IMG/VR virus record: IMGVR_UViG_3300043774_001004
Coordinates: 25,842 to 89,841 of that record
Length of the DNA: 64,000 bases
Direction: 5' to 3' (one strand)
Source of the DNA: a virus
Position 1 is the stretch's first letter. Every line of letters starts with the position of its first letter. The position numbers were made by a program, and so were the translations under genes. Of this stretch, positions 16,601 to 24,561 are shown in pieces. The notes beneath the pieces are model-generated. The model saw only the letters and a list, made by a program, of their open reading frames with translations. It ran no database searches and was not told the origin of the DNA.

Positions 16601-17959
16601 GTGTTAGCTAATTTTATAACACCTGGTTTCTTTTCAGCCGGTGATATTATAACAATCGTCTGGGATGGCTCACTTGCAACATATTATCAAAATGGTGTTG
16701 TAATAGCTACCACTACATTACCGCCTACAGGAGGAAACCCTCTATACGGTTCAACTGTTTTGAGCTCAACTGGTGACCAAGTATGTGACTTTATATTTGG
16801 ACCAGTCGGACAAGGAGGTACTGGTACATCCGGTACTTCAGGCACAACAGGTCCTACAGGTACATCTGGTACTTCAGGAAACAATGGTACATCTGGTACA
16901 AGTGGAGCTAATGGTACAAGCGGTACTTCAGGTTCAAATGGCACTGCAGGTACTTCAGGTTCTTCATCAATATGCCCATGTATCTGTGCAGAATGGGTTA
17001 TTAAACCTACAACAAATCCTGCAGCCGGTCAAGGAGTTCTAAATCCTACATTAGTTGCTACAGGTATTACAAGCATCAATCTACACAATACTGACGCTAA
17101 TTCTATAAACCAGGCGGCTTGGTTTGCTACATGGACCGGAGGCGGTAATTGGATAATGGTTGGTCAGTCAAGTGGAGCTACTGCAAGTGGCTTTACAACT
17201 AGTGTTAATACATCGCCTGGTGGTTTTACTGGCGTGTCACTCGGTGTTACAGTTGTTAGCGGTTCTGGAACTTTTACAGCAAATGAAACTATAACATTCT
17301 GCTTTGATCCAACAGGAGGTGGAGGAACAGGTACTTCAGGTACATCTGGAACTAGCCCCGGAGGAGGTGGCGGTACATCTGGTACTTCAGGATCATCTGG
17401 AACCAGAGGCACATCAGGTGTAAATGGAGCAACAGGTCCTGCAGGTACATCAGGAACATCAGGTGCCGGAGGAGGAAAAGCTATAACGCCAATAGCAGAA
17501 AGTTCATGTCAAATTACAGACAATAGTACAATTTACGTAGGCGACTCGAAGGCAGGATGGGCAGGCCCCGGCTGGGATGTTCAGCGTACAGGAGGCTTGA
17601 CGATCAGTATTAACAGTGCATGGTGTTTAATTAAAATACCAACAGAATTTACCGGCGGTGTTGATGCGTTTAAACTATGTGCTTCAGGTTATTGTGCTTC
17701 ATGTGACGATTCTGACAATATCGGCGCAGCCGTATGGATTGTAAGTTGTGCAGATCTTGAAGGTGCTACAACTGATATTGATCTTGTACTCTGGGACAAT
17801 TTTAGTACTAAGTATTATAGAAACGGAACTTTTTGTCTTACCGGATCAGATAAAGCCCCTAAGACAATTCCAGCATGTGATATGCTTCTTATAGGTTTTT
17901 ATTCTACTGGTGGTACATCCGATACCGTTAATATAACCTGGCGATTAGACGAGGTATAA
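13634..17959 (+). CDS. Giant collagen-like fibre protein
   Basis: This 1441-residue protein is dominated by Gly-X-Y triplets (about residues 256-747, with short runs later) such as GTS, GSS, GAN, GTR and GNN. Proline is almost absent and Thr/Ser/Asn fill X and Y, unlike animal collagen but like other phage and spore collagen-like fibres. Globular parts interrupt it. Three related beta domains (about 142-250, 752-869 and 1120-1225) share a D-x-N-x(4)-W-x(3)-W theme and end in a CF pair. A lectin/SPRY-like domain lies at about 900-1058, and a cysteine-containing head at 1283-1441. Trimeric tail or head fibre with receptor-binding head is likely. The Thr/Ser triplets are potential O-glycosylation sites, and the gene is followed by about 24 kb of glycan genes. 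Confidence 0.88.
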   Translation: MPIPLNEPPQRITNEPPTGVIKLTRELQLLKPVLTSDGVFTDRITLNNTFLVLDWNNWPELEYDVVDDLYQIRIGASGTSGTGGIGAAITILDEGNPVTTNVSSINFVGDIITAQSLDPLDPTAVTVTVTTPAQTEFYSCSPWQILSTNNTPALLSTNNGRANLNDNTPQFVNTLYLHVDDFNGTDQATWIDSWQDSGAYGYISLTGITTGAYLNGYVTGTFPGTNTREIYINVLSYSSTDFINGEKLVVCFTQNGANGTSGSSGTSGTSGATYGTSGSSGTRGTSGTSGKGTSGSSGSSGSSGSSGTIGTSGTSGTTFGSSGLDGTAGTSGTTGIDGSSGTSGQNGTSGSSGSSGSSGTSGVTGSSGTSGVTGSSGTSGVNGTSGIDGSSGTSGANGTRGTSGTSGNTGSSGTSGANGTRGTSGLSGTSGNDGLNGLPGTSGTSGSSGTRGTSGLSGSNGTSGVTGSSGTSGVNGSSGTSGANGTSGSSGTRGTSGSSGSSGTSGVTGSSGTSGANGSSGTSGANGSSGTSGANGTRGSSGSSGSSGTSGNTGSSGTSGNNGSNGTRGSSGSSGTSGVGTSGTSGNNGSNGTRGSSGSSGTSGPAGSSGTSGADGNNGSNGTRGSSGSSGTSGVGTSGTSGNNGSNGTRGSSGSSGTSGPAGSSGTSGADGNNGSNGTRGSSGSSGTSGNDGLNGTSGSSGSSGTRGSSGTSGSSGSSGSSGSSGSSGSSGTSGTRGTSGTSGQDGAAAPGCYEYFLKLNGATGGSPSALTPGEAYQNVAAAASITEFAIYEIDANSLDISSFLNTITAGCTITVTGQTSGATLTATIGSVNIISGTIYRFTGLTVIASSGTFITANVGTELAWVCFSCAGTSGNSGTSGTSAVGTSGTSGANGLSLVTTTTGGGVVEVSPGCFQNTGAAGFGNYVYSDQAYTNAYISVTISNTGVYATGLSTNQIPVVTSPPVAGNYDYWIFFGAGGTGTAYGPGGVVLANFITPGFFSAGDIITIVWDGSLATYYQNGVVIATTTLPPTGGNPLYGSTVLSSTGDQVCDFIFGPVGQGGTGTSGTSGTTGPTGTSGTSGNNGTSGTSGANGTSGTSGSNGTAGTSGSSSICPCICAEWVIKPTTNPAAGQGVLNPTLVATGITSINLHNTDANSINQAAWFATWTGGGNWIMVGQSSGATASGFTTSVNTSPGGFTGVSLGVTVVSGSGTFTANETITFCFDPTGGGGTGTSGTSGTSPGGGGGTSGTSGSSGTRGTSGVNGATGPAGTSGTSGAGGGKAITPIAESSCQITDNSTIYVGDSKAGWAGPGWDVQRTGGLTISINSAWCLIKIPTEFTGGVDAFKLCASGYCASCDDSDNIGAAVWIVSCADLEGATTDIDLVLWDNFSTKYYRNGTFCLTGSDKAPKTIPACDMLLIGFYSTGGTSDTVNITWRLDEV
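14699..14776 (+). repeat. 27-base tandem repeat in fibre gene
   Basis: Three near-identical copies of a 27-base unit (GGTTCATCAGGAACCAGCGG plus TGTTACA) encode GSSGTSGVT triplets. A related 27-base unit with GCCAAT is repeated three times near 15157-15240. Confidence 0.8.
15311..15699 (+). repeat. 168-base tandem duplication in collagen-like region
   Basis: A 168-base unit (56 codons, starting GGTAATAATGGCTCAAATGG) occurs at 15311-15478 and again at 15479-15646 almost without change, and a third copy starts at 15647 and diverges after about 53 bases. It encodes GNN GSN GTR and following triplets, including a GVG break in the Gly-X-Y register. Confidence 0.85.
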
Positions 17960-17996
17960 ACAATTTAATAGTCAGTTGTATAATTACTAAAAAGTA

Positions 17997-19661
17997 ATGC
18001 AGAGACTTTTAGTAATAACCCCACATCTTTCTACCGGCGGTTTACCACAATTTCTTTATAAAAAACTTACTGTACTCAAGGATCGATTTGAGATACATGT
18101 AGTAGAATGGGATGATATTACAGGTGGTGTCTTGGTCGTACAAAGAAACCTGATTAAGAATCTAGTTGGCCAAAATTTCTATACACTTGGCGCTAATAAA
18201 AATCAAATTCTAGAAATCATACAACGGGTTAAACCCAATGTCATTCACTTTGAAGAATTTCCAGAAACTTTTATAGACACTAAACTCGCCCAACGTATAT
18301 TTTCTGATAAAGGATATTACATTACCGAAACTACACATGGTACTGGCTTTAAAAAAGAGGATAAACTTTTCAAGGCTGATAAAACCATGTTTGTTTCTGA
18401 TATCAATTATACGCAATACGACTCTGTTACAAACAGGTCTGAGGTTATCAAACACCCAATAGTCAAGAACAGAGAGTCTATTTTATTAGAATTAGGTTTA
18501 GATCCAGATTATTTTCATGTCTTAAATGTCGGCCTATTTACACCTGGTAAAAATCAGGCTGAGATCATTGGATATGCAAGAAGGCTAAAGGATAAAAAAA
18601 TACAATTCCATTTTGTTGGCAATCAGGCTGGTAATTTTGAAAGTTACTGGAAGCCAATAATGGATAGTCTTCCAGATAATTGTAGAGTATGGGGTGAGAG
18701 AAATGATGTCTACAGATTCTACAGCGCCATGGACCTGTTTCTGTTTACCTCTATGCTTGAGAATAGACCCCTTTCTGTGTTAGAAGCCTTAGCCTATAAT
18801 ATGCCAGTGCTGATGTACAATCTCGATAACTACGGCACCGAATTTTCAAATATCGAAGGTATAAGATTTCTGACAACATTTGAAGAAAATCTAAAAATGA
18901 TTTATCCAGATATAGAAGAAAAGGTCGAAGAACCTTTCTATACACCCTTTGTTGAAATACAAGAAACTGTAGTAGATTTGCCAGAAGGAATACCATGCAT
19001 ACCATGTAAAAATAAGGTTACAGCAATGCATATCTTGACTGATATTGACACTCCTCGTGAAATTAGATCAATGCAGTCTTTGACAAAACTAAAAGATAGA
19101 AAAATCAACTATATTCCTGTAGTCAGTAAAAGATATACTGAATTACCACCTGCTGAAACATGTCAATATCCAGAAAGGATTAGCATGGAACCTGGAGGTA
19201 AACTTACACCAGGTCACTATGGTTGTTATCTAGGTCACAGAAAGGCATTTGAAATGGGTCTAGAAACAAATAGTGACTTTTTACTTATATTTGAATGTGA
19301 TGCCGTGATAGATGTGCCAATGGCCGAGTTTATGAAAAAGCTTAACTATGCCTGCACTGTATTACAAGAAACTGATCTTTTCTGGTTTTCATTTGGTTTC
19401 CATAACAATACAAACATTATAGAAAAGAATGAAAATTATTGGATAGTTGATGGCTTCTTTGGAGCACATGCCTATCTGATACCTAAAAAATCATTCGCCG
19501 AATTTAAAGAAATGTATGAAAAGAGCAAATGGAATGTAGCAGACCTATTATTTGTAGAAAAACTAAGTCACAAGAAAGCCGGTATATTTGAAAAGCCTTT
19601 AACATTACAGGCTGCAGGTTATTCTATACTTGATAAAATTGAAACCAATGACAGACACTAG
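17997..19661 (+). CDS. Bifunctional glycosyltransferase, GT4-like plus GT25-like
   Basis: This 554-residue fusion protein has an N-terminal GT-B half (about 1-330) that starts LLVITPHLSTGGLPQFLY and includes GLFTPGKNQAEIIGYA and a SMLENRPLSVLEALA motif, typical of GT4 nucleotide-sugar binding. The C-terminal part (about 340-554) resembles GT25: PGHYGCYLGHRKAFE, then LLIFECDAVID in place of the usual EDD, then a late GAHAYLIPK. Two sugars might be added in sequence. It is the first gene after the fibre and opens the glycan locus, overlapping the next gene by 14 bases. Confidence 0.82.
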   Translation: MQRLLVITPHLSTGGLPQFLYKKLTVLKDRFEIHVVEWDDITGGVLVVQRNLIKNLVGQNFYTLGANKNQILEIIQRVKPNVIHFEEFPETFIDTKLAQRIFSDKGYYITETTHGTGFKKEDKLFKADKTMFVSDINYTQYDSVTNRSEVIKHPIVKNRESILLELGLDPDYFHVLNVGLFTPGKNQAEIIGYARRLKDKKIQFHFVGNQAGNFESYWKPIMDSLPDNCRVWGERNDVYRFYSAMDLFLFTSMLENRPLSVLEALAYNMPVLMYNLDNYGTEFSNIEGIRFLTTFEENLKMIYPDIEEKVEEPFYTPFVEIQETVVDLPEGIPCIPCKNKVTAMHILTDIDTPREIRSMQSLTKLKDRKINYIPVVSKRYTELPPAETCQYPERISMEPGGKLTPGHYGCYLGHRKAFEMGLETNSDFLLIFECDAVIDVPMAEFMKKLNYACTVLQETDLFWFSFGFHNNTNIIEKNENYWIVDGFFGAHAYLIPKKSFAEFKEMYEKSKWNVADLLFVEKLSHKKAGIFEKPLTLQAAGYSILDKIETNDRH

Positions 19662-21207
19662 AAAAGGATTCATAATTACCTATTTTAAGACATCAGACCA
19701 GGGTGAGCAATTGCTTAAAGATCTTGTAGACACGATGAGTCGTGAAAACTATTATCTGGTTTTGGCTTCACATTCACCTGTGCCAGTTGAAATTTATTCA
19801 AAGTGTGATTACTATATTTACCAGGAATTAAATGTTGTAGATAATAGAAAATACTCACATGGCGTTGCAGAAAGCAACCTGATAGAACTTGCGCTTCTCC
19901 ATCTAGCATATAAAGAAATTGAATGGACTTATAAAGTATGTTATGATATTCAAGTCAATGATGTAACCCATTTTGAAAATTGGATAAAGGATGGCTACAA
20001 TTTTGTAACATGTAATTGGGGTGAATACTACGTTTGCACTAATTCATTTTATGGTAGCGTTGATTGGCTTTTATCAAACATAACATTCTACAAAAAAGTG
20101 AATGAAATGTTTTCAGACAGCAATGTACTTGAATTATGTTGGCAAAAATCAATAGAAAACAACGGTCTTAAGGGTGAAGTTTACACATGGTCAAACAAGA
20201 CTGAGTTTTTTGGGCCTAATAAGATTGACATTCTTTATTATGACTATGACAGATTTCAGTTTTGGTATAGTGAAGATGAGCGAAGGTTTTATATACAAAA
20301 TAATGGGTCTAACATCAGCTGTGAAGTTAAAATTTTTGAGTATTACACTGATCTATGCATTTACGGAAACAGATTTAATTTATCTACAAATGATTCCCAC
20401 TGGGTAATTCCACCAATGTCTGAATTTGTAAATAATTGCAAAAATGGTTTTTATGCTGAATTTTACATTGACGGTAATGTCATTAGAAAAAACATAAACA
20501 TTAGAAATTTTGAAGAAAAACATCCTCTTTCAAAAACATTTAAAGTCTTAAAAAAGGGTGAAAAAAGATTCGCAGAGTATGTTGCATTCAATGAATATCT
20601 CCAGTACAGACACTTAAATATAGATCTAGATAAAATTAAAAACTATGTAGATATTGGTGCTAATTATGGTTTTGCTAGTTTACCTTTCACGGAAAGAAAG
20701 TCTAAGATATACATGGTCGATGCGGATAAGGGTAATATAGATCTATTAAATGAGACATATGGTAATCGACATAATATAAAAATAATCTATAAAGCGATTT
20801 GTGATGTAGACGGTTCTGTAGATTTTTATAATGATGTACATAACAGCCTTGTTTCTAGTATAGATCCAATCGGACACGGTGGAGATAGTGTTAGAAATAA
20901 AGTCACTGTTCCTTCAATGACGATCAATACATTTATGGATAAGTATTTAGAAGAAGATGAGGTTGATTTAATGAAAATTGATATAGAAGGTGCAGAATAT
21001 AGTTTATTCAGGGCTGCAACTGAAGCAAATCTTAAAAGAGTAAAAAGTTTTTTGATTGAGTTTCACGGTAATGATAATTTTCAAATAATGGAAATTATAC
21101 AAAAATTGGCTAAATGTGATTTTAATTATAGAATCGATAATAGCTGGGGAAAAAATGACGAGTATATGGTTGAAAATAAAGCAGGTATAATTTATGCATG
21201 GAGATAA
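19648..21207 (+). CDS. Two-domain protein: unknown glyco-domain plus FkbM methyltransferase
   Basis: The N-terminal half belongs to a family seen three times here (also 23470 and 24562), with a strand of the form ILxSHxPxPxxIYxKxDYxIY and an NYDY/YDIQ acidic motif, probably a GT-A-like fold. The C-terminal half is an FkbM-type methyltransferase: YVDIGANYGFASLPF, MVDADKGNIDLL, then VDLMKIDIEGAE. FkbM enzymes O-methylate sugars. ATG 19648 is preferred over the TTG at 19630. A joint role in adding and methylating a sugar is inferred. Confidence 0.78.
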   Translation: MTDTRKGFIITYFKTSDQGEQLLKDLVDTMSRENYYLVLASHSPVPVEIYSKCDYYIYQELNVVDNRKYSHGVAESNLIELALLHLAYKEIEWTYKVCYDIQVNDVTHFENWIKDGYNFVTCNWGEYYVCTNSFYGSVDWLLSNITFYKKVNEMFSDSNVLELCWQKSIENNGLKGEVYTWSNKTEFFGPNKIDILYYDYDRFQFWYSEDERRFYIQNNGSNISCEVKIFEYYTDLCIYGNRFNLSTNDSHWVIPPMSEFVNNCKNGFYAEFYIDGNVIRKNINIRNFEEKHPLSKTFKVLKKGEKRFAEYVAFNEYLQYRHLNIDLDKIKNYVDIGANYGFASLPFTERKSKIYMVDADKGNIDLLNETYGNRHNIKIIYKAICDVDGSVDFYNDVHNSLVSSIDPIGHGGDSVRNKVTVPSMTINTFMDKYLEEDEVDLMKIDIEGAEYSLFRAATEANLKRVKSFLIEFHGNDNFQIMEIIQKLAKCDFNYRIDNSWGKNDEYMVENKAGIIYAWR

Positions 21208-23467
21208 AGTAAAATCTAGACTAATTGGTGGTTTCATCGAAGTCGAAAACATTACAGGTCAGTTATTAAACAACTGTGTTGTTTCTTTGAGAAATATATT
21301 TTCAGGTAATCTTATTTTCGAAAAAACGACTCTTCGTCCGGGTGAAATAAAGAAGTTTCCGATAATAGGGCCTTCAACATTTAGAAGCCAATGGGAGGAT
21401 GAAGCGCTTAACCTTAGGGTTTATAGCAACCATAGTCTTGTGCACAAGAAAATGTTTAAAGACAAAACTAAATGCTTTGTTGTTATATCAAATGATAAAT
21501 TTGAAAAGATTGCTGAGCAGTTAATAATCGGTTTAACAAGATATTCAAACATTGATATTTTACATTATACCATAGGTTATAAGTCTAGCTTAAATTATAG
21601 ATATCTCCAAAATATTGAATTTGATCTAAAGGGCGATATTAACGATCAGCAGTATATGCAATTTTCAAAGCCTCCGGTGTTTTTAGATGTCTTAAACAGG
21701 GGTTACAAAGCTGCTGTTTTTATAGATGCTGATGTGCAAGTTAGAAGCAATGTCGAAGATCTTTTCGGTTATATCAATCAGATAGAAGACGGTCCTGTAT
21801 TCCATAAATCACCCCATGAGTTTACAGTTGTCCATAATATGTACATACCAGGCCCATTACTTTCGGGTTTAATGGATCTCGGTATAGAAAAACAGTTAGC
21901 GCCACAGGGTATTACAAATGTCGTTATATTTAATCAAACACATAGAGACCTATTTGAGGAATGGAATACACTTTGTTTTTCAAAAGAAATTGAAGAAATC
22001 AGAAAAACGGAGTTTTTACATGATGAGCTCCTGATAAATTGTTTAATGTGGAAGAAGGGAGTTAAACCAAAACTTTTCTTTCTGACAACAAATGTCAATA
22101 CAATAAAAGACATTGAATTTTTCTACCATCATACTAAGAATTATTCCCCGCAGACAGATCTGAATGAATACGACCTTGGCTTTTTTGCACAATCTTTTAT
22201 CAACTATGAATCGGAAACTATATGTGGATTCCATTGTGTTAAAGATCCTGAAGTTGCAAAAAAAATAAATGATCTAATATACAAAAATGAAATAGGCCTT
22301 AGTTTCAAAGATGAGATTACTAACTTCTATGAAAACTTAGAAGTTTCTGATACTAGATTCTTTGAAGAGAAAAAGCCCATAATGATTAACCACTATATAA
22401 ATGGCCCTTATCTGGAAATAAAGGGTAGTGGCGATAGAAATTTCAATGTCAAGTTTCTCGACGGTAAATTAAATACTATTTATGAAAGTAGAATAGGTTG
22501 CAATATGTGGTCTAGACCGTCGGCGAGATATTATGATGAATACACTACACAGGTTTTCGAAAACGGTGAACTTGTATATGATGAAAAAATAAATCTTAAA
22601 GGTAAAAGGGTCTATATCAGTTTAGACTCAAGTTCTTTAGGCGACACATTTGCATGGTTTCCATATGCTGAAGAGTTTAGAAAAAAACATGGATGCCATG
22701 TAGTAGTTTCAACTTTCATGAATGACTTGTTTAAAGATCAATATCCAGATCTAGAATTTGTAGCACCTGGTACTAATGTCCAAGGCATTTATGCAATGTA
22801 TAACATCGGCTGGTACTATGATGATAAAGATCAGCCAGATCTCTCCAGGAATAAAGTTGACTTTAAAGCTATACCTTTACAGATGACGGCCACTGAAATA
22901 CTTGGTCTAGAATATAAAGAGGTTAAGCCACTTATCAAAGTTCCTAAAGTTGAAAAGAAGAAGAAGGTAGGTCTAGGTATACATTCAACGGCACAGGCAA
23001 AATACTGGAATAATCCAACTGGCTGGCAAGAGGTTACAGATTATTTAATAGCAAATGGTTATGAAGTTGTCATATATTCAAAAGAAGGTGACGACTACAT
23101 GGGTAATAAATTTCCTAAAGGTGCCACTAAGTTTCCAAATGGCCCAATTGAAAATGTAATTGAGGATATGGCCTCTTGTGAATTTTTTATAGGCATTGGA
23201 TCAGGGTTAAGTTGGTTAGCATGGGCAGTTGGTCTCCCAATGTTTTTGATTTCAGGATTTAGTGAAGAGTATTCTGAGCCTACAGAAAACGTGGTTAGAA
23301 TCATCAATAAAGACGTATGCCATGGATGCTTTAACAAGCACAGGCTTGATCCTGGCGACTGGAACTGGTGTCCGTTACACAAGGGTACCGAAAGACAATT
23401 TGAATGTACTAAAAGCATTACAGGACAGACCGTTATCGGTAAAATAAAAGAAGTACTAAGCAAATAA
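21194..23467 (+). CDS. Fusion of GT8-like domain and bacterial heptosyltransferase (TibC/BAHT-like)
   Basis: This 757-residue protein has a middle GT-A segment with AVFIDADVQVRSN (DAD metal motif). A C-terminal GT-B domain (about 470-757) follows: SSLGDTFAWFPYAEEFRKKH, then GIHSTAQAKYWNNP, then GIGSGLSWLAWAVGLP. Four cysteines (709, 712, 726, 738; CHGC...WCP...FEC) match the iron-binding motif of autotransporter O-heptosyltransferases, which glycosylate Ser/Thr of repetitive surface proteins. Finding this just downstream of a Ser/Thr-rich repetitive fibre is suggestive. The first 90 residues are an extra small beta domain. It overlaps the gene before by 14 bases. Confidence 0.82.
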   Translation: MHGDKVKSRLIGGFIEVENITGQLLNNCVVSLRNIFSGNLIFEKTTLRPGEIKKFPIIGPSTFRSQWEDEALNLRVYSNHSLVHKKMFKDKTKCFVVISNDKFEKIAEQLIIGLTRYSNIDILHYTIGYKSSLNYRYLQNIEFDLKGDINDQQYMQFSKPPVFLDVLNRGYKAAVFIDADVQVRSNVEDLFGYINQIEDGPVFHKSPHEFTVVHNMYIPGPLLSGLMDLGIEKQLAPQGITNVVIFNQTHRDLFEEWNTLCFSKEIEEIRKTEFLHDELLINCLMWKKGVKPKLFFLTTNVNTIKDIEFFYHHTKNYSPQTDLNEYDLGFFAQSFINYESETICGFHCVKDPEVAKKINDLIYKNEIGLSFKDEITNFYENLEVSDTRFFEEKKPIMINHYINGPYLEIKGSGDRNFNVKFLDGKLNTIYESRIGCNMWSRPSARYYDEYTTQVFENGELVYDEKINLKGKRVYISLDSSSLGDTFAWFPYAEEFRKKHGCHVVVSTFMNDLFKDQYPDLEFVAPGTNVQGIYAMYNIGWYYDDKDQPDLSRNKVDFKAIPLQMTATEILGLEYKEVKPLIKVPKVEKKKKVGLGIHSTAQAKYWNNPTGWQEVTDYLIANGYEVVIYSKEGDDYMGNKFPKGATKFPNGPIENVIEDMASCEFFIGIGSGLSWLAWAVGLPMFLISGFSEEYSEPTENVVRIINKDVCHGCFNKHRLDPGDWNWCPLHKGTERQFECTKSITGQTVIGKIKEVLSK

Positions 23468-23469
23468 GT

Positions 23470-24528
23470 ATGGAATCAAACGAGGTTATAATTATTCTAG
23501 CACATTGCGATAACAGCAATAAACTTGAAATACTTGAGGAATGTATCGAATTGTGTAAAAAACAAAATAGGAAAATTATAATTTCAACAAATTATAAATT
23601 ACCTGAAAGGATATATGAAAAAGTAGATTACATCGTATATGAAAAGGAAAACAGGTTAATTTACCATTATGAAAATATACCAAGTGGGTATAGTTTTTTT
23701 ATAAATTTCCCAACATACTGGCATATTCAAAGGGTTGAGTATGATATCGGTTATGCTGCTTTACAATTGATAAAAAACGGTTTAAGCCTTTCAGTGCAAA
23801 AAGGATTTGTTAAATCACATTTTGTAAATTATGACTATCTAATACGCGAAGAAAACTTTTTTGAAAAATATGCAGCACTGTTAGGCTTAGAATATGATGC
23901 TATTTCATATTATTTTTGCCATGATTTTTTCTTTAACACTGGCATGTTTTCAGTCATTAACAAAACATTTTCTGAGACTTTAAAATCAGTTAATAATGTT
24001 TATGAGTATAGCAAATTACACAATGATGCCATATCATATAATGGTAACAACGGCGTTCTTGAAGGTATGCTGGATTATCTTTTTTATAAAAATAATTTAA
24101 AGTATCTAAAAGTAAAAGAAGAAAAGCTGGACGCAGAAATCAACGATTTCAATAAATTGTGTATCTTTTCAAGAAACAATTTTATAGAAAATACAGATAT
24201 TGAAGTTTATAAATCAACCGATGGTTTAGACTATTATCTTACGTTTATAAATCCCGGAAACGATAAATCTGACATAATAGAAATAAAATCAGAAGATGAA
24301 ATTATATCAATTAAATTCAATGAAATAATAGAGTATGTCAATGGTATAACAGGAATGCCCTTGTTTGTATTAAAGTTATCTGATAGTCTAGCCGGTAAAA
24401 ACATTATAGTCAATGTACCGACTAGGGGTTCTAAACTTATTAAGAGCAACTATAGTATAGCATCATGTGAAATACGCGACAAAAGAATTATATTTACAGA
24501 TGATGTCTTAATACAAAAATCGAATTAA
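23470..24528 (+). CDS. Glycosyltransferase-like protein of unassigned family
   Basis: The N-terminal domain (about 1-215) is a paralogue of the first half of the next gene and of the gene at 19648: IIILAHCDNSNKLEIL, IIISTNYKLPERIYEKVDYI, HFVNYDYLI, then FFNTGMFSV. The NYDY acidic motif and an overall GT-A impression suggest sugar transfer. The C-terminal 130 residues are beta-rich and unknown. No membrane helix or signal peptide is seen. Function is assigned by neighbourhood and paralogy only. Confidence 0.6.
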   Translation: MESNEVIIILAHCDNSNKLEILEECIELCKKQNRKIIISTNYKLPERIYEKVDYIVYEKENRLIYHYENIPSGYSFFINFPTYWHIQRVEYDIGYAALQLIKNGLSLSVQKGFVKSHFVNYDYLIREENFFEKYAALLGLEYDAISYYFCHDFFFNTGMFSVINKTFSETLKSVNNVYEYSKLHNDAISYNGNNGVLEGMLDYLFYKNNLKYLKVKEEKLDAEINDFNKLCIFSRNNFIENTDIEVYKSTDGLDYYLTFINPGNDKSDIIEIKSEDEIISIKFNEIIEYVNGITGMPLFVLKLSDSLAGKNIIVNVPTRGSKLIKSNYSIASCEIRDKRIIFTDDVLIQKSN

Positions 24529-24561
24529 ACAAAACTGATTATAACCTTACAAATCAAGATT

